Source of the DNA: a virus
Virus record (IMG/VR): IMGVR_UViG_3300044639_000626
Span: 1 to 20,337 of that record
DNA length: 20,337 nucleotides
Reading direction: 5' to 3' (one strand)
Below the pieces are notes generated by a model. That model saw nothing but the letters and a program-made list of their open reading frames with translations. It ran no database searches and was not told the DNA's origin. The translations under genes were made by a program, and so were the position numbers. Every line of letters begins with the position of its first letter. The first letter of the stretch is position 1. This document shows positions 1 through 6,281 of this stretch, piece after piece.

Positions 1-282
1 TGCGGTGCCCGAACTGGTGCCGATGTTAACCAGCGACAGATCAAACGTGCTGCCAACAGTGGCGTTGGGCACGGCGGCGTCGATCAACGCTGCGGTGGGC
101 AAAGTGTAAACGGCGGGAGCACCAGAACCGGGGTTTGCAACCAGCATCTGGTTGACCACTTGAGCGGCGGTCAAAGTTGCGGTTGTAGTTGCGGTTTGCG
201 GTGCAGCCATTGCACTCATAAGGGTTTCTTGACGGTTGCCAGCACCGACTTGATAACCACCTGCGCCATTAGGTAAAGCCAT
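1..282 (-). CDS. Hypothetical phage structural-type protein, 3' end outside window
   Basis: The frame is open from an ATG at 282 down to base 1, giving 94 codons with no stop, so the C-terminus is outside the window. An AAGGAA ribosome binding site lies about 8 bases upstream. The protein is Ala/Thr/Gly-rich: a short Gly-rich N-terminus (MALPNGAGGYQVGAGN), an Ala/Thr stretch, then a segment (VGSTFDLSLVNIGTSSGTA) of the beta-rich kind common in phage virion proteins. I do not recognise a named family. It is the next gene after the coat gene in the same direction and lies beyond a hairpin terminator, so it may be made at a lower level than coat. A head decoration or tail-associated role is possible, but only by position and composition. 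Confidence 0.75.
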   Translation of the reverse strand, partial: MALPNGAGGYQVGAGNRQETLMSAMAAPQTATTTATLTAAQVVNQMLVANPGSGAPAVYTLPTAALIDAAVPNATVGSTFDLSLVNIGTSSGTA

Positions 283-310
283 GATAAATTTCCTTCAAAA
301 AGATGTTACG

Positions 311-330
311 AAGAAAGGGGCCAAAGCCCC
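311..330 (-). terminator. Intrinsic terminator after the coat gene
   Basis: Read on the minus strand, the coat stop codon is followed within about 10 bases by a GGGGC-TTTG-GCCCC hairpin and then TTTCTT. The stem is short (5 bp) but G+C-only. It would partly separate the highly expressed coat gene from the gene at 1-282. Confidence 0.5.
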
Positions 331-338
331 GTTTCAGA

Positions 339-1538
339 TCAACCCCAAATGCGGCAGGCCATTTGAGGACGAATGGTGGAAAAACCGTACAACACGTCAA
401 TACGGCAAGGCATACGGTCGTTGTTGATGTCGTACTGGCGAACCACACGCAAGCTGATGCCATTGTGAACGGCGCGCGCGGCCATGTCTACGCCCTGGGG
501 CAGCAACAAGTCAGCGGTAGCGAACGTGATGGCGTCCTTGTGGTAGACCAAGTTTTGGGGGTACTGGGTTGAGGCAGCACCCACAAACACCACGGCCTTA
601 GCGTTAGCTGGCAAAGTCAGCATGGTAGCCAGAGCATGGTTGGCCGAGTACATCGGAGCCACGGTCACAGTAGCGGTGGTGGTGGCAGTCGTTGATGCCA
701 AAGCCACGAACTGGAACAGCGAGCCGGTGGACTCACGGGTCTGTGGGTTCACAGCAAAGCAGTCAGCAATCGTAAACACGTCGCCAACGGCGATGGTTTC
801 ACCAGTACCAACAGTCAGCGTCAGCGTAGCAGAACCTTCAGCGGTCACAGCGGCAGCGGTGACGGTGCCGGTAGCGGCGCGGGTGCCAGTGGAGTGCTGC
901 TTGATCGACTGAGACATGTTGATCTCGTCAAAGCCCAACACACCCATGCCCATCATGCCGTTCTTGAATTGGCGGCTGATGGTGTCGGTGGGGTTGAACA
1001 GACCTTTCATGCCTTCAACCAAACCAGCGTTAGCGGCGGGGTTGACGGTGGCATAACGGGGTGACATCACAGCGGCGTTTTCGTTCAGCTTCTGCTGGGC
1101 TTGCAACAGCACCAAAGAAGTCGAAGGAGTGGTGCCAGGAGTGCCCACGGTGTTACCAATGCTCTTGTAAGCATTGGCAACGTCGGCATCGATGGAGCTG
1201 GCCAACTGGCTGATACGAGGCTTCAACACACGCTCTGCAAAGTCATCCAATTGCATGGTCAATTCAGCAGAAGTGAAGTTGACACCAATGTGCTTTTGGC
1301 TGGCCACGGTCAAGGTGGTGAACTGCTCGTTGTCGTCTTGAACTTGCAAGGCGGCGCCGTCGGTCACCAAAGCGCGATCAGGCAGGCGAATACGCAGGGT
1401 TGAACCAATCTTGGCACCTTCAACAGCAAAGCTGTCGTCGTACTGACGGTTCACGTTACGGGTCAACACAAGGTTGTTTTCGAGAATCTCAAGCGCTTTG
1501 CGCGTGATCATGTCGATGGTTAAGATACTGTTAGCCAT
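339..1538 (-). CDS. Major capsid protein, P22 coat (gp5) family
   Basis: This 399-aa protein forms the icosahedral shell. It resembles the P22 coat family: an N-terminal helix (LTIDMITRKALEILENN), a beta segment with IGSTLRIRLP near residue 45, a charged helix (TMQLDDFAERVLKPRIS, about 94-110), and a Thr/Val-rich middle that would fit the inserted beta-barrel domain. The C-terminus ends with RIDVLYGFSTIRPQMACRI, like the closing 'YG..ATRPE' segment of P22 coat. P22 coat is 430 aa, so the length fits. AAAGGA lies 8 bases before the ATG. It follows the scaffold-like gene by 20 bases, the usual scaffold-coat order, and is followed by a terminator. The call comes from sequence patterns; no structure was modelled. 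Confidence 0.85.
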   Translation of the reverse strand: MANSILTIDMITRKALEILENNLVLTRNVNRQYDDSFAVEGAKIGSTLRIRLPDRALVTDGAALQVQDDNEQFTTLTVASQKHIGVNFTSAELTMQLDDFAERVLKPRISQLASSIDADVANAYKSIGNTVGTPGTTPSTSLVLLQAQQKLNENAAVMSPRYATVNPAANAGLVEGMKGLFNPTDTISRQFKNGMMGMGVLGFDEINMSQSIKQHSTGTRAATGTVTAAAVTAEGSATLTLTVGTGETIAVGDVFTIADCFAVNPQTRESTGSLFQFVALASTTATTTATVTVAPMYSANHALATMLTLPANAKAVVFVGAASTQYPQNLVYHKDAITFATADLLLPQGVDMAARAVHNGISLRVVRQYDINNDRMPCRIDVLYGFSTIRPQMACRIWG

Positions 1539-1558
1539 GGAAAAAATCCTTTAAAAAT

Positions 1559-2338
1559 TTAGCGGTTTGCCTGCATCTTTTTCAACTGTCGGGCTCGTTC
1601 GGCGTCAATCCACTCTGAGGCGCTCATGGTCTTGGTAGACCGTGGGTCAGTCGTGTCATAAGCCGGCGCTCCAGAGGAGCGAGCCGTCACGGGAGAAATC
1701 GGTGCTGGCGCAGACGTTGTTTTCTTGACCGGGGGCGCTGAAACCAATTTGGCCTCAATTTTCCCGATCTCTTTCGCCTGGCTCAAGGGCGTCATGCGTG
1801 AGATACGTTCCGCTTCTTTAGGGTTAGACCCGAGGTAGTACGCTAACTCAGGGCCAATCTCCGAAGACTGAATCGTTTCAGCCATCACGTTCGTAACTGG
1901 AAGTTTGGGGTTGTAGGCAACTTGTTCAAAGTCGTCGTACTTACTCCGCGCTTCTTCCTCAAGATCGTGGTAGCTCTCAAGAACTTGCGACTGCTGCCTA
2001 GCTTGGTCACGTTTGGCGATCAGCTCTTCTGCCTTCTGATATGCCAATGCTTCCGCATAGGCTTCAGGGCTTTCAAACTGGTCAACAGACGTGGCTGCTG
2101 GCGCTTTTACAATTTGCGTTTCCGCAGACCGCTGTGCTTGCTCTCGTTCCCACTTACGTTGCTCTCTTGCAAGGCGTTTGCCAATGGCTGCATCCAGTTC
2201 CTCTTGGGTAAAAACCCTAGAAGGTTCTTTTTGCTCATCAGCGACTACCGGCGTACTTTCAACAGTCTCAGGAGTGGCCGTCACTTCCGTTGCTGGCGCG
2301 GAGTCAACTTCCGCTAGGTTTTGGACTTCTTCAGTCAT
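1559..2338 (-). CDS. Probable capsid scaffolding protein
   Basis: This 259-aa, highly charged protein sits directly upstream of coat, where scaffolds are found. Residues 1-45 are acidic and rich in Thr/Val/Pro/Glu. A helical segment follows (FTQEELDAAIGKRLAREQ, then a Lys/Glu/Gln-rich stretch), then a helical middle with YHDLEEEARSKYDDFEQVAY, a low-complexity Ala/Pro/Thr/Ser linker, and a basic C-terminus (ARQLKKMQANR). A basic C-terminal helix is what P22 scaffold uses to bind coat. Scaffold sequences diverge fast, so the call rests on charge, helical content and position. The ATG at 2338 has AGGA about 9 bases upstream. A DUF4355-like scaffold family is an alternative name for the same role. 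Confidence 0.7.
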   Translation of the reverse strand: MTEEVQNLAEVDSAPATEVTATPETVESTPVVADEQKEPSRVFTQEELDAAIGKRLAREQRKWEREQAQRSAETQIVKAPAATSVDQFESPEAYAEALAYQKAEELIAKRDQARQQSQVLESYHDLEEEARSKYDDFEQVAYNPKLPVTNVMAETIQSSEIGPELAYYLGSNPKEAERISRMTPLSQAKEIGKIEAKLVSAPPVKKTTSAPAPISPVTARSSGAPAYDTTDPRSTKTMSASEWIDAERARQLKKMQANR

Positions 2339-2392
2339 TTCAATGAATCCTAAGATTCCCCGGTGAACCTCGCCGGTAAGGGTTTGTCAGCA

Positions 2393-2455
2393 TTATGCTG
2401 GAATTTGGGCTTGTTGTGCAATTTGTTCTTGATAGGCAGCAATAACCTCAGTTAT
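2393..2455 (-). pseudogene. Start-less C-terminal gene remnant at the edge of the tail module
   Basis: Between the spike stop (2471-2473) and the scaffold start (2338), the minus strand has an open stretch ending at TAA 2393-2395. It reads (IT)EVIAAYQEQIAQQAQIPA and begins right after an in-frame TAA at 2456-2458. It has no ATG, GTG or TTG start. Its helical, Gln/Ala-rich make-up looks like the C-terminus of a real protein and not random translation. It is in the same frame as the spike, with two TAA codons between. It could be the tail of a gene whose body was replaced when the spike was acquired, but chance cannot be excluded for 18 codons. A small inverted repeat (AATAAC-TGAG-GTTATT, 2441-2456) lies at its start. 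Confidence 0.3.
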
Positions 2456-2470
2456 TTAACATATAAATTT

Positions 2471-3739
2471 TTACGGTTGTGTTGCAATGACTTGCGATGC
2501 GCCCGTAGCAAACCGAACTTTAAGCACAGTTTTTCCTGTCCCATCGTCTATTGCAAATAATTTAAAACCGTTTGCTGGGGGTGCTGCTGGCTCGGAAGCC
2601 AGTTCAGTTCCTTGAATAGATGATGCGCTAAAAAGTACGTTGTCATTTGAAACTTCTACAACTGGTACATTGTTTATTCTTAGATACAGCAGACTTGTGG
2701 AATTTAACGAATTGCTTGCACCCGATGCAAGCGCAGCTAATATATAGTTTGAAACAGACGGCGTTAAATTTTCTGGGTAAATTGAACCGTACCCAGTTCC
2801 TGCACCATTTGTTCCAGTAAGAATTTTTAAGCCCGCTTGAGTAGTTGCTCCAGTGCCTACGCGCAAACTTTGAAAAGTTGCGTTTTGCAAAACTAGCGTT
2901 GTTGGTTCATTGTTTTCTATTGTTGCAAAAGCAGAAACAGTTACATTTAAAAATACATTTCTTAACGCACCGGACGCTATGAAAATATCTTTAACACCAT
3001 TTACCTCACAATCCCCACCCATTACTACACCGTCAGTTTGGCCTGACGCAAAATAAAGTCCGTATTGCGTATTTGATTCGCATGATGGCGCAATGATTGT
3101 GTTAGGGCCACCCGTACCCATGCTAATACCAGCACCAACATTGCTGTTGCATTGAGGGCTAATTATTGTTCCCGCATTTGCGTCAATTGGCGATACGTCA
3201 TGGCAATAAATTCCATCATTGCCGTTTGAGGTGCAAATTGGGCGCACCAAGAAAAAAGTGTTGGAGTTAGTACCATCAACAACGCTGCTTCCAACACGAA
3301 TGCCAGCGCCGCCCATGTCGTAAACAACGGGGTCATACCAACTGCAATGATTACCGTTAATCACAATGCCATCGCCTGTATCAGCGCCAGCCACTTTTGC
3401 CCTGACCCCACCGCCAACACCAACAAAATTAGCAACTGTAATTTTGATTCCAGGCTTTGCCATGCCTGATTGTTTTATAAGGTAAGACCCTAAATTTGGA
3501 GGTATGTTTGCACCTCGGTCTTGTGGGCCATTAAAAACAACCTTGATCGGCTTATTAAATAAAATTGTGTCTGAAATTAATGGCGTTCCATTAATAATTA
3601 AAGTTTTGTTTTCTGCGGCAGTAATTGCCGCCCTAAGATTATCTGTGTCATCAACAATGCCATCGCCAACTACACCATAGTCAGAAGCATTTACTGGTGC
3701 TCCAGTAATCATGGAATATGAAACTTTTGTAAGACTCAT
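2471..3739 (-). CDS. Tail spike with pectate-lyase-type beta-helix domain
   Basis: This 422-aa receptor-binding or polysaccharide-degrading tail protein opens with a short N-terminal segment (residues 1-18) followed by NASDYGVVGDGIVDDTDNLR, the 'YGV.GDG..DDT..' signature that begins pectate-lyase-3 right-handed beta-helix domains. Repeated short beta strands with turns follow (GDGIVINGNHCSW, NGNDGIYCHDVS, NVGAGISMGTGG, NTQYGLYFASGQ), typical helix rungs to about residue 290. A separate C-terminal region ends VRFATGASQVIATQP. Catalytic residues cannot be assigned, so depolymerase activity is a possibility, not a finding. AAAGGAGG lies 6 bases upstream of the ATG. The gene is visibly A+T-richer than coat, portal and terminase, which suggests transfer. 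It would attach through the neighbouring adapter gene products. Confidence 0.8.
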   Translation of the reverse strand: MSLTKVSYSMITGAPVNASDYGVVGDGIVDDTDNLRAAITAAENKTLIINGTPLISDTILFNKPIKVVFNGPQDRGANIPPNLGSYLIKQSGMAKPGIKITVANFVGVGGGVRAKVAGADTGDGIVINGNHCSWYDPVVYDMGGAGIRVGSSVVDGTNSNTFFLVRPICTSNGNDGIYCHDVSPIDANAGTIISPQCNSNVGAGISMGTGGPNTIIAPSCESNTQYGLYFASGQTDGVVMGGDCEVNGVKDIFIASGALRNVFLNVTVSAFATIENNEPTTLVLQNATFQSLRVGTGATTQAGLKILTGTNGAGTGYGSIYPENLTPSVSNYILAALASGASNSLNSTSLLYLRINNVPVVEVSNDNVLFSASSIQGTELASEPAAPPANGFKLFAIDDGTGKTVLKVRFATGASQVIATQP

Positions 3740-3740
3740 T

Positions 3741-3917
3741 TTATGCCTCCTTTAGAGGACTTGGATTTGCAACTATTTGATTGTTTTGCAAAATGTATTG
3801 ACCACTAATAAGTTGGTCATATTGTGCATCCGTTAATGCAAAAGCACCTTCTTGCAAAGGATAACTATCTTCACGAATTTCAGTTACACCGTCTTGACGG
3901 ATTAATGCGTATTTCAT
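3741..3917 (-). CDS. Small protein between tail fibre and tail spike (58 aa)
   Basis: The ATG at 3917 overlaps the TGA of the fibre gene as ATGA and has AAGGAG 6-7 bases upstream. The 58-aa product starts MKYALIRQDGVTEIREDSYP, continues with EGAFALTDAQYDQLISGQY, and ends NPSPLKEA. It is soluble-looking, with a short beta N-terminus, then a helix. Its own last codons carry the AAAGGAGG ribosome binding site of the spike gene, so translation of the two is likely coupled. Small proteins in this place are often assembly chaperones of fibres, or were once the C-terminal part of a fibre, but no family is recognised. Composition matches the A+T-rich tail module. Confidence 0.75.
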   Translation of the reverse strand: MKYALIRQDGVTEIREDSYPLQEGAFALTDAQYDQLISGQYILQNNQIVANPSPLKEA

Positions 3918-4936
3918 CGTATTCTCCTTGCTCTGATGACACCATAAGCATTTGCTGTGCCTATGGCAAAAGATACTCGTGTAACTAAATAAACAGTTGT
4001 TGTTGAAGCCAAAGACAATCTTGTTACAGGCGCAGAAACAGCATAATCAATGGTGGCGGCTATGTTTGTGTTTGTTGTTATAGAACCCATTTGACCTAAC
4101 GAACCAGAAGTGGCTGACGTTGTTGAAACCCCATAATTTATGTAATCAATTGTGGTGGTCGCGCCGGTAGTTATTGCAACAAGACCTGTTACATCCCAAT
4201 CACCAGCCGTCAAACTAATGCTTGTTATGTTTGCATAAGTTGCCGTGGTTAGAGAAACAGCGGAACCACTAGTAACACTTGAGGAAATAATTTCACCAAC
4301 AACTCCAGCATCAGCATTATCGTTTGTTGCAGTACCCGCAATGCCTTTACCTGATGTACCAAAAATTACATTTCCAGATGATTTAACATTACCTACAACA
4401 TCTAGTTTTTCCGCTGGACTAATTGTGCCAACACCTACACGACTATTTGTGGCATCGGTGTAAAACAAGTTGGCATCTGTATCGCCTTCAATACGCACGT
4501 TAAACACCGCACCAATTTCGTTAACCACAAGATTGGTCGTGCCAATAATCATTTTCTCGGTCAATGCACCAGCAGTTGCAGTTTCAAAGTGAAGCTGACC
4601 CTGTTCAGCGGTTGATGTTGGGCTAAGAATAGATGCGTGAATTAAACCGTAGGCTTGTTTGTTACCTGCTGAATCTTCACCATTAAATTCAATTTCACCC
4701 AATGTGTCAGATGCCGCTGGAGTTGCTGAGTCTCTGTACAGATCGAGGATAGGTGCGGCTGTTGCGCCAGCATCAGTAGACGTTAGCGTCATGCCCAAAG
4801 CATTAAAAGATCGGCCCGCAGTTAAATTAGCAACTGAAACTTGTTTTGTAGTGCTAGATTGAACAATAGGCAATACTTCAGTACCCGCAAGCGGGACGGT
4901 GGAAGCGGGTAATGCGGAGATTTTGGTATCGGCCAT
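3914..4936 (-). CDS. Tail fibre protein
   Basis: This 340-aa tail fibre or collar protein starts MADTKISALPASTVPLAGTE and continues VLPIVQSSTTKQVSVANLTA. That is a very common N-terminal anchor of phage tail proteins, in which a 'T.E..P.VQ....K.V...L' segment is diagnostic. Residues 167-184 hold VGVGTISPAEKLDVVGNV, the 'vGIGT..P...LdV.G' repeat seen in trimeric fibres, often before an intramolecular-chaperone or needle domain. The rest is Thr/Ser/Ala-rich beta structure ending AYGVIRARRIR. No peptidase-chaperone motif was identified. It is 9 bases downstream of the adapter gene and overlaps the 58-aa gene by ATGA. Confidence 0.8.
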   Translation of the reverse strand: MADTKISALPASTVPLAGTEVLPIVQSSTTKQVSVANLTAGRSFNALGMTLTSTDAGATAAPILDLYRDSATPAASDTLGEIEFNGEDSAGNKQAYGLIHASILSPTSTAEQGQLHFETATAGALTEKMIIGTTNLVVNEIGAVFNVRIEGDTDANLFYTDATNSRVGVGTISPAEKLDVVGNVKSSGNVIFGTSGKGIAGTATNDNADAGVVGEIISSSVTSGSAVSLTTATYANITSISLTAGDWDVTGLVAITTGATTTIDYINYGVSTTSATSGSLGQMGSITTNTNIAATIDYAVSAPVTRLSLASTTTVYLVTRVSFAIGTANAYGVIRARRIR

Positions 4937-4945
4937 GATGATTCC

Positions 4946-5443
4946 TTAATTAAACATGACTTCAATGGATGAAGTAATAGGCGGTGCTTCAGAAAATGTC
5001 AGCGTTACGCCCGACACGGTATAAGTGTTTTTCTGTTGATACACGCCGTTGATATACACAAACGTAAAATCTTCACCCAACGACGCAGAACTAAGTGTAA
5101 ATACAGTTTGTAATCCTGTACCCGTAAAATTATTGACTTGAAATGCCGCCGCGCCAAGACCAGAAATATTGTCGTAAGTTGCTATAAGCACATCTGCTGA
5201 TGTATACAACGCAAACTTATACGGCGCAGACAATAGCCAAATTTCGCCGCCAGGCACGCGCCCTGCGGAGTCCAAAATAATTGGGTTGGTGTGCGCCGTG
5301 TTGCCGCTAGAAGATGTGTATGTTGGTTTTGGTGTAGTTGTCCCCGCTGCGTAGGTGTACAGCTTGCCGCCAGACAGGATTACGCCGCTGTTGGTGAAGA
5401 ACTGGGCCGCAGCGCCGCCCACAGGGGAGAGAAAGACGGCCAT
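4946..5443 (-). CDS. Tail adapter with P22-tailspike-like head-binding fold
   Basis: This 165-aa protein has an N-terminal half (about 1-95) with the pattern FFTNSGVILSGGKLYTYAAG, then TTPKPTYTS, NPIILDSAGRVPGGEIWL and YKFALYTSADVLIATYDNI. This resembles the N-terminal head-binding domain of P22-type tailspikes, where 'GKIY.G...P.NP..P..V....G..I..PL..NaaGk' precedes 'Y...i.d..g..v'. The C-terminal half (about 100-165) is a beta domain with FTGTGLQTVFTLS, FVYINGVYQQKNTYTVSG and a closing SSIEVMFN, a module found on many phage fibres. With no receptor-binding part of its own, it may serve as a virion adapter for the separate fibre and spike proteins encoded just downstream. Confidence 0.75.
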   Translation of the reverse strand: MAVFLSPVGGAAAQFFTNSGVILSGGKLYTYAAGTTTPKPTYTSSSGNTAHTNPIILDSAGRVPGGEIWLLSAPYKFALYTSADVLIATYDNISGLGAAAFQVNNFTGTGLQTVFTLSSASLGEDFTFVYINGVYQQKNTYTVSGVTLTFSEAPPITSSIEVMFN

Positions 5444-5448
5444 TTAGG

Positions 5449-5610
5449 TCACTCCAAAAGAATTAAGCCACCGTCCTCTTGGACGAGATTGTCATTGTTT
5501 TCGCACAACAAATTGCCTATGATGATCTCGGCATGCTTTCCAGAAACCAGCGTGGCAATACCGCCAAGACCAATGGCTACTGCGTTGCGAAGAGCGACAC
5601 CAAAGCTCAT
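5449..5610 (-). CDS. Small phage protein, 53 aa
   Basis: The ATG at 5610 overlaps the TGA of the preceding gene as ATGA, and the TGA ends 5 bases before the adapter gene. The product starts MSFGVALRNAVAIGLGGIAT and ends ENNDNLVQEDGGLILLE. The first half is hydrophobic and glycine-rich, and the second half is acidic with a hydrophobic end. The ribosome binding site is weak (CAAGCA), so translation probably depends on coupling. I do not recognise a function. Closing segments of the QEDGG-LLLE type are frequent in small proteins near phage tail genes, so a tail-associated role is plausible. It is too hydrophilic at the C-terminus to call a holin. Confidence 0.65.
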   Translation of the reverse strand: MSFGVALRNAVAIGLGGIATLVSGKHAEIIIGNLLCENNDNLVQEDGGLILLE

Positions 5611-5909
5611 TGCTTGTTAATCGGTTTGCAGTATATCGCGCCGTCATCCGCAATGCGAATGGCGCTTACGCGAAAAGGAGCGCCGGTGCCCATGGGCAAG
5701 TAAAACGGGATCGGGGTGTATGCAGGGATTGGCGTGCTGCCCGTTGTTGCAACAGCAGCGGGGCCAATTTCTACATAGCAAGGAGTTGTTGACCAGACCA
5801 TTACGCCTTCAGGGCCAGAACCCCAATCAGCAGTATTGCCCGCAGAACCGCTGTAAGACGCCGTGCGGCCAGGAAAACCAGTTTGTGATAGCGGATTCAA
5901 AAGTTCCAT
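5607..5909 (-). CDS. Hypothetical virion-type protein, 100 aa
   Basis: This is a Gly/Pro/Ser/Thr-rich, beta-type protein beginning MELLNPLSQTGFPGRTASYS, with a middle VWSTTPCYVEIGPAAVATTG followed by a Pro-rich loop (TPIPAYTPIPFYLPMG) and an end FRVSAIRIADDGAIYCKPI. This reads like a small immunoglobulin- or jelly-roll-like virion protein: alternating strands, no charged helices, no membrane segment. It is located between the DUF5856-like gene and the tail module, is 9 bases downstream of the former, and overlaps the 53-aa gene by ATGA. A decoration or tail-completion role is guesswork from position. Confidence 0.75.
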   Translation of the reverse strand: MELLNPLSQTGFPGRTASYSGSAGNTADWGSGPEGVMVWSTTPCYVEIGPAAVATTGSTPIPAYTPIPFYLPMGTGAPFRVSAIRIADDGAIYCKPINKQ

Positions 5910-5918
5910 GATGCGTCC

Positions 5919-6281
5919 TTATGCCAAAAAGCGGAGTTTGTACAGAGTGCGAAGATAAATCTCAATGATGTTGTCAATGAGTTGCTGCAAAGATGAGTCG
6001 GATTTGTCAGCCACTTCATACCGGCAGTCTTCAATTTCTTTTAGCGAGTCTTCCAAAAACTCAATAATGTTAGCCGTCTTCTTTGCCGAATGCAAAGTAA
6101 TTGGCCCCATCAAACCATGCCGGCCTTGATAGGCTTCAGCAAAATCATCAGCAGCATCAATGATGCGCTCATAAAAGTGCGCCAAAGCCTTGTGTTTGGA
6201 ATAGCTGCGGGTATTCAAGTGGACGCTGTGCGTCACATCTCGGGCAAGAAACAGCAACCCTACAAAATCACACGCTTTCAT
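5919..6281 (-). CDS. DUF5856-like helical protein, 120 aa
   Basis: An all-helical protein that starts MKACDFVGLLFLARDVTHSV and carries HLNTRSYSKHKALAHFYERI, then DAADDFAEAYQGRHG, then a long acidic helix (IIEFLEDSLKEIEDCRYEV) and a C-terminal helix. The spaced 'H..HL.T.SY..H.AL..fY..i.D..DdfaE.YQG' pattern is, as I recall, that of DUF5856, a phage family with a possible Dps/ferritin-like four-helix fold. His, Glu and Asp residues fall at ferritin-like spacing, but metal binding is not shown. It overlaps the portal gene as ATGA, so it is probably co-translated with it. Its place next to portal suggests a virion or packaging link, though function is unknown. Confidence 0.75.
   Translation of the reverse strand: MKACDFVGLLFLARDVTHSVHLNTRSYSKHKALAHFYERIIDAADDFAEAYQGRHGLMGPITLHSAKKTANIIEFLEDSLKEIEDCRYEVADKSDSSLQQLIDNIIEIYLRTLYKLRFLA

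Noticed and set aside
5449-5610. 53-aa protein as a holin
   Set aside because: Only the first half is hydrophobic, the C-terminus is acidic, and no endolysin or spanin gene is adjacent.
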